In this document: positions 28,645 through 36,967 of the stretch, piece by piece
Layout of the letters: every line of letters starts with the position of its first letter
Position numbering within the stretch: position 1 is the first letter of the stretch
From: Aeromonas finlandensis
GTDB taxonomy: Bacteria; Pseudomonadota; Gammaproteobacteria; Enterobacterales; Aeromonadaceae
Length of the DNA stretch: 38,871 nt
Reading direction: 5' to 3'
Assembly: GCF_000764645.1 (NCBI RefSeq)
Contig: NZ_JRGK01000046.1
Coordinates: 1-38,871 of the forward strand
Translations under genes and position numbers: made by a program
Notes under the pieces: generated by a model
Database searches by the model: none
Told to the model about the DNA's origin: nothing
The model's input: only the letters and a program-made list of their open reading frames with translations

Positions 28645-29559
28645 ATGCTGGATATTCACTGGCTGCAAACCTTTGTCACCCTGGCCAGATTGCAACATTT
28701 TGGTCAGACCGCCACCGAGCTGCACATGACCCAGCCCAATGTCAGCCTCCATATCAAGCGGCTGGAGCAGGCGACCCGGGTGCGGCTGATCGAGCGCAGC
28801 CCGTTTCGTCTGACGCAGGCGGGGGAGCGGCTGTTGCAAAGCGCCGAGCGCACCATCGCCGAGTTGCAGCTCTGCCAATCCGACCTCAATGCTCTCAACC
28901 AGCTCAGCCAAGGGACGCTGGCCATCGCCGCCAGCGACATCATCTCCCGCCTGTTGCTGATCCAGCCGTTCCAGCGCTTCAAGCGGGAGTTCCCCGGCAT
29001 CGATCTCACTCTGTCTAATACCACCTCGGATCAGGCGGCAGAGCTGGTCAAGGCGGGCAAGGCGGATCTGGGTTTTGTCATGGCACAAAAGCGCAGCGAG
29101 CCACTCTTCTATACCGAGCTGCAACAGGTGACCTGGTGCGCGCTGGGTCACGGCCTCGCCCGCTGGCAGGCGCGGGCGGTAGCGGGAGAGAGCGACCCCC
29201 TCGACGAGCCAACCCTGATCCTGCTCGGTCACGATACCCGTACCCGGGCGCTGATCGATCCGTCCTTGCCGCTGCTGGCCTTGCCCCCCTGCCGCATCAT
29301 GGAGGTGGGTAGTGTCGATGCTCAGCTGGATTGGGCCGAGGCGGGCTTCGGTGTCGCCATCGTGCCGGACTTCGCCCTGCATCCGCGCCTCAACCTCACC
29401 GCGTCGGTGACCAGCCTGAGCGACTTTCCCGGTACCAGTCTGGGCTATGTGGTGCGCCAGAATCAGGTGTTATCAAGGGCCATCAAGCAGTTGCTGCACT
29501 GGGTGGAGGAGGAGATCCAGAAGCCCAATCCCTATCTGACGAGGGGAATGGAGCCGTAG
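28645..29559 (+). CDS. LysR-family transcriptional regulator divergent from purA
   Basis: A 304-residue LysR regulator. The N-terminal winged helix-turn-helix (about 1-60) reads LDIHWLQTFVTLARLQHFGQTATELHMTQPNVSLHIKRLE in family order; the co-inducer domain (about 88-295) begins GTLAIAASDIISRLLL and includes KADLGFVMAQ and GFGVAIVPDFAL. A GAGGGA lies a few bases before the start. The 170-bp gap to the purA-like gene holds a dyad that both promoters overlap. LysR genes usually control the divergent neighbour and themselves, so purine supply or a purine-derived ligand is the natural guess. Convergent with the TAXI gene, with an inverted repeat between. Confidence 0.9.
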   Translation: MLDIHWLQTFVTLARLQHFGQTATELHMTQPNVSLHIKRLEQATRVRLIERSPFRLTQAGERLLQSAERTIAELQLCQSDLNALNQLSQGTLAIAASDIISRLLLIQPFQRFKREFPGIDLTLSNTTSDQAAELVKAGKADLGFVMAQKRSEPLFYTELQQVTWCALGHGLARWQARAVAGESDPLDEPTLILLGHDTRTRALIDPSLPLLALPPCRIMEVGSVDAQLDWAEAGFGVAIVPDFALHPRLNLTASVTSLSDFPGTSLGYVVRQNQVLSRAIKQLLHWVEEEIQKPNPYLTRGMEP

Positions 29560-29636
29560 CGGGGTGGCAAGGTGAGCAGGCCAATCAGGGTGACTGCGCC
29601 GCCATCAATTGCGTCACTATCGAACGCGCGTAAACA

Positions 29637-29662
29637 ATCAGGGCAGCCGAGGCTGCCCTGAT
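29637..29662. terminator. Inverted repeat between lysR and TAXI gene
   Basis: A perfect 12-bp stem ATCAGGGCAGCC (29637-29648) and GGCTGCCCTGAT (29651-29662). T-tails on both sides are short, so it is a weaker terminator serving the two convergent genes. Confidence 0.6.
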
Positions 29663-29683
29663 GCGTTTGTTGGGGCTGACCAC

Positions 29684-31111
29684 TCAGGGCTGTAGCGGCG
29701 TGGCTGCGCTGGCTGCAAGGGAGGGAGGCGTGTCGGTTTTATCCTGTGGCGGGGTTTCATCAGCAACCGCGCTGCTGGCAGGCGGAGTTTCCTGCTCTTG
29801 CGGCGCAGTGGCGGCAGAGGCGCTCTGTGGTAACTGAGTCGAAACGGCTGCCGATGTCGATGGTGCTGGCGTCGTTGACGTTGCGGCAGAGGGGGCCTCG
29901 CTCTCAACCTCGCTGGTTGGCGCAGTCAGCTCGGGGGTGACCTCGAGCGCCTCTTCGGGCAAGGGAGTGGCCTCTGTGGCGTCTGTCGCCACGGCTGCAC
30001 TGTTGGTGGCGATCCCGTCGGAGGGTACCTCAAGGGGCGTTGTCGTCCCGTCGGCGGCACTCACCTGCTCTGCCGTTGGCGCCGCATCTGAGGTCGATGA
30101 TTCAGCTGCTAACTGCTCCGGCGTTAACTGTTCCGCTGTTAACTGCTCGGGGGTCAGTGGCAAGGGGGCTGGCGGCTGATCCGACATCCCCGCATGGAGG
30201 GGCAGTTCGGTTTGTGCCTGCAACTGTTCGGGAGTTACCTTGCTCAGGGCAGGATGCAACCGACTGAACTGCTTGACCCGGGCCAGCAGGGTATCGCGTA
30301 CGGTACGAACGATGGGATCCGGCAGACTGGCCAGTGCCACCAGTTCGGCACTCATCCCGATATTGTTGATGGAGGTGGTCTGCCCCGGATAGAGGTTGGC
30401 CGCGATGCGGCTGCGCTGGTAGTAGGGATGTTGCTTGAGCAGCTTGTCGATCTGCTCCCCTTCGATGGGGATCAGGCGCACCTTGCAGCGGCTGACCAGA
30501 TCGCCGACTGCCTGACTGGGGTGACCGGCTACCACAAAAGCGGCATCCAGCGAGCCATCGCAGAGCCCTTCCAGCGGTTCGCTGTTCGATGTGATCTGAT
30601 AGGCAGCAAACCGCCCGGGTTGCCATCCCATGGCCGCCATCAGGGCCTGGCTGGTGATCTGCTCACCGGCTCCATTGTTGCCCGGATAGACCCGTTTCCC
30701 CTCGATATCTGCCAGGGTGGTGATGCCGCTATCGGGGGCGGCCAGCAGGGTCAGCGACTCCTGATAGAGGCGAAACAGGCTGCGTAGCTCACTGTTGGCC
30801 CCCTGCCCGCTGAAGGGGCCGGTACCGTGCAGGGCGTGGTGCAATACATCGGACTGCACCAGCGCCAGCTGTACTTCACCCTTGTTCAGCGCCTTGAGGT
30901 TGGCCATCGAGCCACGGGTGCTCTGCACGGTGCAGCTGTCCCCATGCAGGGCATGGCCGGCATTGAGCACCCGGCAGATGGCGCCACCGGTCGGGTAGTA
31001 GACGCCGTTGAGCGGGCCCGTTCCGATGGTCAGCGCCTGACTGCTGAGGGGGATCAGTGCGGGCAGTGCACAGAGGGGAGGCAGGAGGTGACGCAAGATC
31101 CGTAGAGACAT
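29684..31111 (-). CDS. TAXI-family TRAP solute-binding protein with long low-complexity tail
   Basis: A 475-residue exported protein. The signal peptide ends near residue 26 (SQA-LT). Residues 27 to about 308 form a TAXI-type binding protein (LTIGTGPLNGVYYPTGGAICRVLN, GEVQLALVQSD, GKRVYPGNNGAGEQ, DAAFVVAGHP). TAXI proteins usually end there, near 310-330 residues. Here about 167 more residues follow, rich in Pro, Thr, Ala, Ser, Glu and Gln, without cysteine or aromatics, and including repeated LTPEQL/LTAEQL/LTPEQLAAE. No TRAP membrane subunit is near, so it is an orphan. I start at 31111 because the signal peptide begins there, although its ribosome-binding site is poor. Confidence 0.85.
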   Translation of the reverse strand: MSLRILRHLLPPLCALPALIPLSSQALTIGTGPLNGVYYPTGGAICRVLNAGHALHGDSCTVQSTRGSMANLKALNKGEVQLALVQSDVLHHALHGTGPFSGQGANSELRSLFRLYQESLTLLAAPDSGITTLADIEGKRVYPGNNGAGEQITSQALMAAMGWQPGRFAAYQITSNSEPLEGLCDGSLDAAFVVAGHPSQAVGDLVSRCKVRLIPIEGEQIDKLLKQHPYYQRSRIAANLYPGQTTSINNIGMSAELVALASLPDPIVRTVRDTLLARVKQFSRLHPALSKVTPEQLQAQTELPLHAGMSDQPPAPLPLTPEQLTAEQLTPEQLAAESSTSDAAPTAEQVSAADGTTTPLEVPSDGIATNSAAVATDATEATPLPEEALEVTPELTAPTSEVESEAPSAATSTTPAPSTSAAVSTQLPQSASAATAPQEQETPPASSAVADETPPQDKTDTPPSLAASAATPLQP

Positions 31112-31159
31112 AAGTGACCGTTGACTGAGTTGATCGCTGGCTGATGACACAGGGTAAAA

Positions 31160-31180
31160 GGGATGGGGCTTGCCCATCCC
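31160..31180 (-). terminator. Terminator between the PLP enzyme and the TAXI gene
   Basis: Stem GGGATGGG (31160-31167) with CCCATCCC (31173-31180), followed on the minus strand by TTTT. It separates the two same-strand genes. Confidence 0.7.
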
Positions 31181-31192
31181 GTTACTGGCTGA

Positions 31193-32338
31193 TTAGGGCT
31201 TGCTGTGGCCGAGAATTGCCCGCTCCATCCGCGCCAGTGCGTCGGTCAGCCGTGCCCTGGTGCAGCCGAAGTTGAGCCGCACGAACTGGCCGTTGCCAAA
31301 CTGGGCGCCGGGGGAGAGACCGACCCCGGCCTGCTCGAAGAAGGCGATGGGGTCGGCAAGGTCAAGGGCGCTCACATCGATCCAGGCCAGATACGTCGCT
31401 TGATGGCTGGCCAGCTTGACGCCAGGCCAGCGGGCTACCGCCTGCTGGATCAGGGCCAGATTGGCCGCCAGATAGTCGAGCTGTTCGGTCAGCCACTGTT
31501 CGCCACCTTCATAGGCTGCTTCGGCAGCCACGAATCCCAGCAGATTGACATCGGCACTGATGCCGCGCATCGCCTGTTGCAGCCTAAAGCGCAGACGGGG
31601 GTTGGGGATGATAGCGAATGAGCAGCAGAGACCGGCGATATTGAAGGTCTTGCTCGGGGCCATCATCACCGCGCAGCGTTCGGCCGCTTGTGCACTGATG
31701 GCGCCGTAGGGAATGTGGTGGGCGTTTTTATCCAGCAGCAGATCGCAGTGGATTTCATCGGAGCAGATCACCAGATTGTGGCGCGCGGCAATGGCATCGA
31801 TGGCCAGCAGTTCGTCACGGGTGAAGATGGTGCCGCCCGGGTTGTGAGGGTTGCAGAGCAGCAGCAGATCCGCCGAGGGGGCCTGACGCTCCAGCTCGGC
31901 CAGATCCAGCACCCAGCGACCCGCCTCTTCCACCATGGGGACGGTGAGCAGGGGGCGGTCATTGAAGCCCGGCGCCTGCAGAAAGGGGTAGTAAACCGGC
32001 TTGGGGGTGATGATGCCGCGGCCTTGCTGACTCCACGCCTTGCAGGCAAGGTTGAGCCCCGGCACCACGCCGGGCAGGAACACCAGCCACTCCGGCTGAA
32101 TGGCCCAGCCATAGCGGGTAGCCATCCGTTCGATAATGAGTTCGATCAGGCGGGGCGAGGGGCGTGAATAGCCGAAAATGCCGTGGGCGACCCGTTGGGT
32201 GAGTGCTTCAATCACGGAGGGGGGGGAGACAAAATCGGTATCGGCAACCCACATGGGCAGCACGTCCTGACCTTTGTACTTGTCCCATTTCAGGCTCATG
32301 GTACCACTGCGGTCTACTTCCTGATCAAAATCAAACAT
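31193..32338 (-). CDS. MalY/PatB-family PLP-dependent C-S lyase
   Basis: A 381-residue fold-type-I PLP enzyme. Landmarks are MWVADTDFVSPP near the N-terminus, the CNPHNPGGT cofactor motif (162-170), SDEIHCDL (193-200) and the Schiff-base lysine in APSKTFNIAG (Lys230). MalY/PatB enzymes cleave cystathionine or cysteine beta-C-S bonds; annotations as aminotransferase are common but less apt. AAGGAG lies 6 bases before the start. It is divergent from the sugar exporter gene. In E. coli MalY also represses MalT, yet no maltose regulon gene is adjacent, so I give no symbol. Confidence 0.9.
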   Translation of the reverse strand: MFDFDQEVDRSGTMSLKWDKYKGQDVLPMWVADTDFVSPPSVIEALTQRVAHGIFGYSRPSPRLIELIIERMATRYGWAIQPEWLVFLPGVVPGLNLACKAWSQQGRGIITPKPVYYPFLQAPGFNDRPLLTVPMVEEAGRWVLDLAELERQAPSADLLLLCNPHNPGGTIFTRDELLAIDAIAARHNLVICSDEIHCDLLLDKNAHHIPYGAISAQAAERCAVMMAPSKTFNIAGLCCSFAIIPNPRLRFRLQQAMRGISADVNLLGFVAAEAAYEGGEQWLTEQLDYLAANLALIQQAVARWPGVKLASHQATYLAWIDVSALDLADPIAFFEQAGVGLSPGAQFGNGQFVRLNFGCTRARLTDALARMERAILGHSKP

Positions 32339-32370
32339 GCGAACTCCTTGTGCTGGCAGTATGGGTGTTC

Positions 32371-32399
32371 ACTCTACGGGGTCGCGGCCTCCCTCGCAA
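32371..32399 (-). promoter_or_regulatory. Probable promoter of the MalY/PatB-like gene
   Basis: On the minus strand, TTGCGA (32399-32394), 17-bp spacer, TAGAGT (32376-32371), each matching four of six consensus bases, about 33 bp before the ATG. Confidence 0.4.
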
Positions 32400-32423
32400 G
32401 GCGCACACCTGCTTATGCCGTCC

Positions 32424-32453
32424 TTGAGCCAGCTCTTGATAATGACATAAGAT
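32424..32453 (+). promoter_or_regulatory. Probable promoter of the sugar exporter gene
   Basis: TTGAGC (32424-32429), 18-bp spacer, TAAGAT (32448-32453), each four of six consensus bases, about 67 bp before the ATG. Confidence 0.35.
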
Positions 32454-32520
32454 AAGCGCCGAAATTTCATACGGCTGCCGCCCGTTAGTCCGTATCTTCC
32501 TTCCAATCAGTGGTAACCCT

Positions 32521-33693
32521 ATGAGCTTGTCGATAGCGGCGGTCAAACGCCCGGACCCCGTATCTCTTTCGTTTCTGGCCGTGACCTTTATGACCGGCGT
32601 TGCGGTGGCGTTGCAGGTGCCTACCTTAAGCCTGTTTCTGGCCGAGGAGGTGCAGGTGCGCCCCGTTCTGGTGGGCTTCTTCTACACCATTAATGCTGTG
32701 GTAGGCATTCTGGTCAGCCAGTGGCTGGGCCATCGCTCCGATAACAAGGGGGATCGCAAACGACTGATCCTGCGCTGCTGTTTTGCCGGGGTGGCGCTCT
32801 CTTTGCTGTTTGCCTGGAACCGCAACTACTGGCTGTTGGCGAGTCTGGGGGTCATGCTGGCAGCGCTGGCGGCCACTGCCAGCCCTCAGCTGTTTGCGCT
32901 GGCGCGAGAGTATTCCGATAGCCGCAACCGGCGGGCGGACATGTTCAGCTCGGTGATGCGGGCCCAATTTTCGCTGGCCTGGGTCATAGGCCCACCCATC
33001 GCCTTCGCGCTGGCCATCGGCTATGGCTTTGAACTGATGTACCTGGCCTCGGCACTGGCTTACCTGCTCTGCGCTCTGGTGGTGTGGCGCTGGCTGCCCT
33101 CCCTGCCGCTGCCCAAGATGGATGAGGAGGCCCCGCGGGTCAGCAGCTGGCGGGATCCGGCGGTGCGGGCGCTCTTTATCGCCTCCACCCTGATGTGGAC
33201 CTGCAACAGCATGTACCTCATCAATATGCCGCTCTACATCACTCGCGAGCTGGGGATGGATGAGAAGCTCGCCGGTATCCTGATGGGCACGGCGGCGGCG
33301 CTGGAGATCCCCTTCATGCTGCTGGCGGGTTACTACACGGCCCGCTTTGGCAAGCGCCCCATGATGCTGTTGGCGGTGCTGGCTGGCGCGGCCTTTTACA
33401 CCGGTCTGGTGACTCTCACCGATCAATACGCCCTGATCGCCTTGCAGCTGTTCAACGCCATCTTCATCGGCATCGTGGCGGGGATCGGCATGTCTTACTT
33501 TCAGGATTTGATGCCGGGGCGGGCCGGGGTGGCGACCACCCTGTTTGCCAACAGCATCCGCACCGGCTCCATCATGGCGGGGGCCATCGCCGGTGTGGTG
33601 GCGGAGGTGTGGAGTTTCCACGGGGTCTTTATGGTGGCGCTGGGATTGGCACTGGTGGCACTGGCCGCCAGCTTGCGGGTACCCAACGTCTGA
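32521..33693 (+). CDS. MFS sugar efflux transporter, SetA family
   Basis: A 390-residue twelve-helix MFS protein. The N-terminal half has FYTINAVVGILVSQWLGHRSD in the loop 2-3 region; the C-terminal half has YFQDLMPGRAGVATTLFANS, a stretch close to that in E. coli SetA/SetB/SetC. Those proteins expel glucosides, lactose and related sugars and relieve sugar-phosphate stress. The ribosome-binding site is weak. It is convergent with a LysR gene only 16 bp away, and divergent from the PLP enzyme with a 182-bp promoter region between. Substrate and regulator are unknown. Confidence 0.9.
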   Translation: MSLSIAAVKRPDPVSLSFLAVTFMTGVAVALQVPTLSLFLAEEVQVRPVLVGFFYTINAVVGILVSQWLGHRSDNKGDRKRLILRCCFAGVALSLLFAWNRNYWLLASLGVMLAALAATASPQLFALAREYSDSRNRRADMFSSVMRAQFSLAWVIGPPIAFALAIGYGFELMYLASALAYLLCALVVWRWLPSLPLPKMDEEAPRVSSWRDPAVRALFIASTLMWTCNSMYLINMPLYITRELGMDEKLAGILMGTAAALEIPFMLLAGYYTARFGKRPMMLLAVLAGAAFYTGLVTLTDQYALIALQLFNAIFIGIVAGIGMSYFQDLMPGRAGVATTLFANSIRTGSIMAGAIAGVVAEVWSFHGVFMVALGLALVALAASLRVPNV

Positions 33694-33709
33694 CGAGGTA
33701 ATTTGGCTG

Positions 33710-34624
33710 TTATTTGCTGTGCTGGGGCTGGGCGTGCGGGATCGGTGATGATTCGCTCTGATACTCCTTGCGCAGGCAGCGCAGCAGCAGCTCGGTCGCG
33801 GGGCCGAGGGCCTCGGGGGAGAGGGTCAGCAGATAGGTATAGAGGTGGCGCTCGTTGCCGCTCTCCAGATCCAGCTGTATGAGCGAGCCTTCTGCCAGCT
33901 CCCGCTCCACCAGATGGCGCGGCAGCCAGGCATAGCCGAGGCCAAGGCGCAGCATGGCGATCACTTCATGGTAGTGGGTGGCCTTCCAGCCGGTGTCATC
34001 TGCATCGTTCCAGTCCACCGAGCGGTGAATGGGAGGATGGAGGCTGATCTGGTTGTAGCCGGTCAGCATATCACTGCGGATCGCCCCCTCCTCCTGTGCC
34101 AGTGGATGGCTGGCGGCGCAGAGGGGCAGCAGGCACACCTCGTCCAGCAACAGGCCGGTGCGATCGCCGGGCAGGTGCTCGGAGAGCATCAGATCCCCCG
34201 GTTGCAGGGCGTTGAAGTGGCAGTGAATGCGTTCGTGCAGATTGACCCGGCAACCCCGGCTGCGGGGATAGAAGCAGGCGAGCGCCCGATAGAGGCGATC
34301 TCTTGGCTGCAATGCGGATACATAGAGGTTGATCTGCGGCTCCCACTGCCGCTCCAGGTTGTTGGCCAGATTCTCCAGCTCTTCCACCTGCTGGCTCAAC
34401 TGACGGGCCCGCTTGAGGAAGATCTCTCCCGCCGGGGTCAGCACCGCCTTGCGACCGCGCACCTCCAGCAAGGGCACACCCAGACTCTGCTGCAACTTCG
34501 CAACCGCATGATTGAGGGAGGACTGGCTCTTGTTCAGTGCCTCGGCCGCTTGGGCGTAGCCGCCGCAGTCGACCACCGCCTGAAAGATCCGCCATTGCTC
34601 AAACGTGCTCTTGGGACGAAACAT
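33710..34624 (-). CDS. LysR-family transcriptional regulator
   Basis: A 304-residue LysR protein. The DNA-binding part (about 5-65) includes FQAVVDCGGYAQAAEALNKSQSSLNHAVAKLQ and a wing ending GRKAVLTPAGEIFL. The co-inducer domain follows (about 93-290) but is atypical at its start, with LYVSALQPRDRLYRALACFYP. The C-terminus is Ser, Pro, Gln and His-rich. AGG lies about 10 bases before the start. It is convergent with the sugar exporter and reads in the same direction as yciK, downstream of it by 154 bp. Target and ligand unknown. Confidence 0.9.
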   Translation of the reverse strand: MFRPKSTFEQWRIFQAVVDCGGYAQAAEALNKSQSSLNHAVAKLQQSLGVPLLEVRGRKAVLTPAGEIFLKRARQLSQQVEELENLANNLERQWEPQINLYVSALQPRDRLYRALACFYPRSRGCRVNLHERIHCHFNALQPGDLMLSEHLPGDRTGLLLDEVCLLPLCAASHPLAQEEGAIRSDMLTGYNQISLHPPIHRSVDWNDADDTGWKATHYHEVIAMLRLGLGYAWLPRHLVERELAEGSLIQLDLESGNERHLYTYLLTLSPEALGPATELLLRCLRKEYQSESSPIPHAQPQHSK

Positions 34625-34728
34625 AGTTCAACCTGATTGGAGATAGGATGGTCAGGGGTTCGAACAGAGAGCTTTTGCTCCCTATTCAATTTAACCCCTG
34701 CCGCACAACACTCTGGGTATTTTATTGA

Positions 34729-34796
34729 TTTATTTGGGCTGAGCCACGCAACTTGTTTATTTGGGCTGCGCCACCTGTTTATTTTGGTTGAGCCAC
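34729..34796 (-). repeat. Three tandem copies of the yciK 3' end
   Basis: On the plus strand a 19-bp unit, TTTATTTGGGCTGNGCCAC, occurs at 34729-34747, 34756-34774 and, slightly diverged, 34778-34796. The last copy is the true end of yciK, encoding VAQPK and the stop; the other two repeat GTGGC-CAGCCCAAATAA downstream, each again reading VAQPK-stop. Confidence 0.8.
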
Positions 34797-35534
34797 AAAG
34801 GTCTGGCCGGTTTTGCCACGGCTGTCCGGCCCCATCAGGTAGAGGTAGAGCGGCATCAGGTCGGCCGGGGTCTTGAGGTTCATGGGATCTTCCGCCGGGA
34901 AGGCGCTGGCGCGCATCTTGGTGCGGGTACCGCCCGGGTTGAGGGTATTGACCCGCACGCCGGTGTTCTCCAGCTCGTCGGCCAGCACTTCCATCATCCC
35001 CTCGATGGCAAATTTGGAGATGGCATAGGTGCCCCAGTAGGCACGCCCCTTGCGCCCCACGCTGGAGGAGGTGTAGACGATGGAGGCATCGCCATGTGCC
35101 TTGGCGGTCTGGCGCAGCAGCGGCAACAGCGCCTGGGTCAGCAGGAATTCCGATTTGACGTTGACCTGCATCACCTCGTCCCACTCTTTCTCCTGAATGT
35201 GTTCAAACGGAGATAGGGTGCCAAGCAGACCGGCGTTGAACAGCACGCCGTCGAGGCGGCCAAACTGCTGGGCGAAGGTGTCGGCCATGCCGCGGTAGTG
35301 GGCGGCGGTAGCCCCTTTCAGATCCACCGGCACGATGGCGGGCAGCGGATAACCGGCAGCTTCAATCTGGTCATACACGGCTTCGAGTTTGGCGCTGGTG
35401 CGGCCGAGCAGGATCACGGTGGCACCGTGGGCTGCGTAGGTGAGGGCGGCTTCGCGGCCGATCCCGTCGCCGGCACCGGTGACCAGAATGACTTTATCCT
35501 TGAGCAGATCGCGGGGTGCCTGATAATCGAGCAT
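34779..35534 (-). CDS. yciK: SDR-family oxidoreductase YciK
   Basis: A 251-residue short-chain dehydrogenase (E. coli YciK is 252). The cofactor motif TGAGDGIG lies at residues 19-26, followed by ATVILLGR, the NAG motif in LFNAGLLG, the catalytic serine in YTSSSVG, and YAISK with the Tyr-Lys pair. NAD(P)-dependent; the physiological substrate is not known. The frame is open to 35705, but the ATG at 35534 has AGGAG 6 bases upstream and matches the family N-terminus. It is divergent from sohB, as these two are neighbours in E. coli. The 3' end is followed by two extra copies of its last codons. Confidence 0.92.
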   Translation of the reverse strand: MLDYQAPRDLLKDKVILVTGAGDGIGREAALTYAAHGATVILLGRTSAKLEAVYDQIEAAGYPLPAIVPVDLKGATAAHYRGMADTFAQQFGRLDGVLFNAGLLGTLSPFEHIQEKEWDEVMQVNVKSEFLLTQALLPLLRQTAKAHGDASIVYTSSSVGRKGRAYWGTYAISKFAIEGMMEVLADELENTGVRVNTLNPGGTRTKMRASAFPAEDPMNLKTPADLMPLYLYLMGPDSRGKTGQTFVAQPK

Positions 35535-35695
35535 GACAACTCCTGTTAACAAATTCTGGCCATAAGGGTATGGCAATCGGCGCCAAGTGTACTGATCCGT
35601 GCGCCTGTTTGACCAGCGAGCGGCAAGAAAAATGTGAAGAAAATAGAGAGGTTGTGATGCTCGGGTTGGTTTTTCCGGGCTCTGGCTGCGATTTT

Positions 35696-35724
35696 TTGCG
35701 CGCATCCGTCAAACTCCCTAGAAT
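35696..35724 (+). promoter_or_regulatory. Probable promoter of sohB
   Basis: TTGCGC (35696-35701), 17-bp spacer, TAGAAT (35719-35724, five of six matches), about 33 bp before the GTG start. Confidence 0.45.
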
Positions 35725-35756
35725 GTGACGAAAACCGATCCATTCTGGAGTCCATC

Positions 35757-36764
35757 GTGACATTTTTGACCGAATATGGCCTGTTTCTGGCCAAAACTGT
35801 GACCTTCCTGCTGGCTATCGGCGCCATCATCCTGATGATCGTCAGCACTCGCCAGCCGAAAGCGCGCAAGGGTGAGCTGGTGGTGACCGATCTCTCGAGC
35901 GAGCTGGAGCAGGGGCAGTTTGCGCTCAAGAGCGCGCTCGCCAGCAAGGCCGAACGCAAGGTGCTGGAAAAGCAGCAGAAAGAGGAGCAGAAAAAGCGTG
36001 CCAAGGCGGGTGATGAGCGCAGCCGCTTGTTTGTGCTCGATTTCAACGGCAGCATGGATGCCAAAGAGGTGGCCTCTCTGCGCGAAGAGGTGAGCGCGGT
36101 GATCGGTGTGGCCCAGCCCGGCGACGAGGTGCTGCTGCGGCTCGAATCCGGTGGCGGCGTAGTCCATGGTTACGGCTTGGCTGCTTCCCAGTTGCAGCGG
36201 CTGCGGGATAAGGACATCACGCTGACCGTTGCTATCGACAAGGTGGCGGCGAGCGGCGGCTACATGATGGCCTGTGTGGCTGACAAGATCCTGGCTGCCC
36301 CCTTTGCCATCGTCGGCTCCATCGGGGTGATCGCCCAGCTACCGAACTTTAACAAGTTGCTGAAAAAGCACGATATCGAATTCGAGATGCACACCGCCGG
36401 TCAATACAAGCGCACCATCACCATGTTCGGCGAGAACGACGATCTGGGGCGCGAGAAGTTTCGCGAGGAGCTGGCGGCGATCCACGAGCGCTTCAAGGCC
36501 TTTGTGGCCGAACATCGCCCGCAACTCGATATCGATCAGGTCACGACCGGTGAACACTGGCTGGCGAATCAGGCCAAGGGGCTGGGGCTGGTGGATACCC
36601 TCTGCACCAGCGATGACTACCTGCTGGCGCAGGCCAGCCACCACAAGGTGGTCGGCATCAGCTATCGCAAGCCAAAAAGCCTGACCCAGAAGCTGGGGCA
36701 GCAGGGCGCGCAGGCGCTGGAGGCGGGATTAGGGCGGCTGTGGCAACAGAGCCCCTGGCGCTAA
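35757..36764 (+). CDS. sohB: Inner-membrane serine protease SohB
   Basis: A 335-residue member of the SppA/S49 family. One N-terminal membrane segment (about 7-29) is followed by a charged helix (about 60-88), then the protease domain. Nucleophile Ser166 lies in KVAASGGYM and the general base Lys218 in AGQYKRTITMFGEN, giving the Ser-Lys dyad. SohB was found as a multicopy suppressor of degP loss in E. coli; its own substrates are unclear. The start is a GTG at 35757, with GGAG 8 bases upstream, and no ATG fits as well. Divergent from yciK across 222 bp. Confidence 0.92.
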   Translation: MTFLTEYGLFLAKTVTFLLAIGAIILMIVSTRQPKARKGELVVTDLSSELEQGQFALKSALASKAERKVLEKQQKEEQKKRAKAGDERSRLFVLDFNGSMDAKEVASLREEVSAVIGVAQPGDEVLLRLESGGGVVHGYGLAASQLQRLRDKDITLTVAIDKVAASGGYMMACVADKILAAPFAIVGSIGVIAQLPNFNKLLKKHDIEFEMHTAGQYKRTITMFGENDDLGREKFREELAAIHERFKAFVAEHRPQLDIDQVTTGEHWLANQAKGLGLVDTLCTSDDYLLAQASHHKVVGISYRKPKSLTQKLGQQGAQALEAGLGRLWQQSPWR

Positions 36765-36804
36765 GCCCGGCCCTCTGGCGTTAGTCCGAGGGACGTTCCG
36801 TGAT

Positions 36805-36840
36805 AAAAAAGCCAGCCGGTGCCCACCGGCTGGCTTTTTT
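36805..36840 (+). terminator. Terminator after sohB
   Basis: A 16-bp perfect stem, AAAAAAGCCAGCCGGT (36805-36820) and its complement (36825-36840), loop GCCC, ending in a T-run. Confidence 0.9.
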
Positions 36841-36967
36841 GCATCCGGTTGCACCTTGATGGTGAGCGAGCGTTGTTTCTATTGAAGCCCTCTGTTACAA
36901 CTGAATGCTTTCCCCCCGTTTATGGCAGGATCTTGTGGTAAGAGCTGCGGGGGTATGGAGCATAGCT

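Noticed and set aside
32626..33621. Long antisense open frames over the MFS gene and similar ones at 1838-2758, 21508-22836 and 36971-38200
   Set aside because: Composition artefacts of high-GC genes: each lies wholly over a recognised gene, is rich in His/Gln/Arg/Gly and has no domain.
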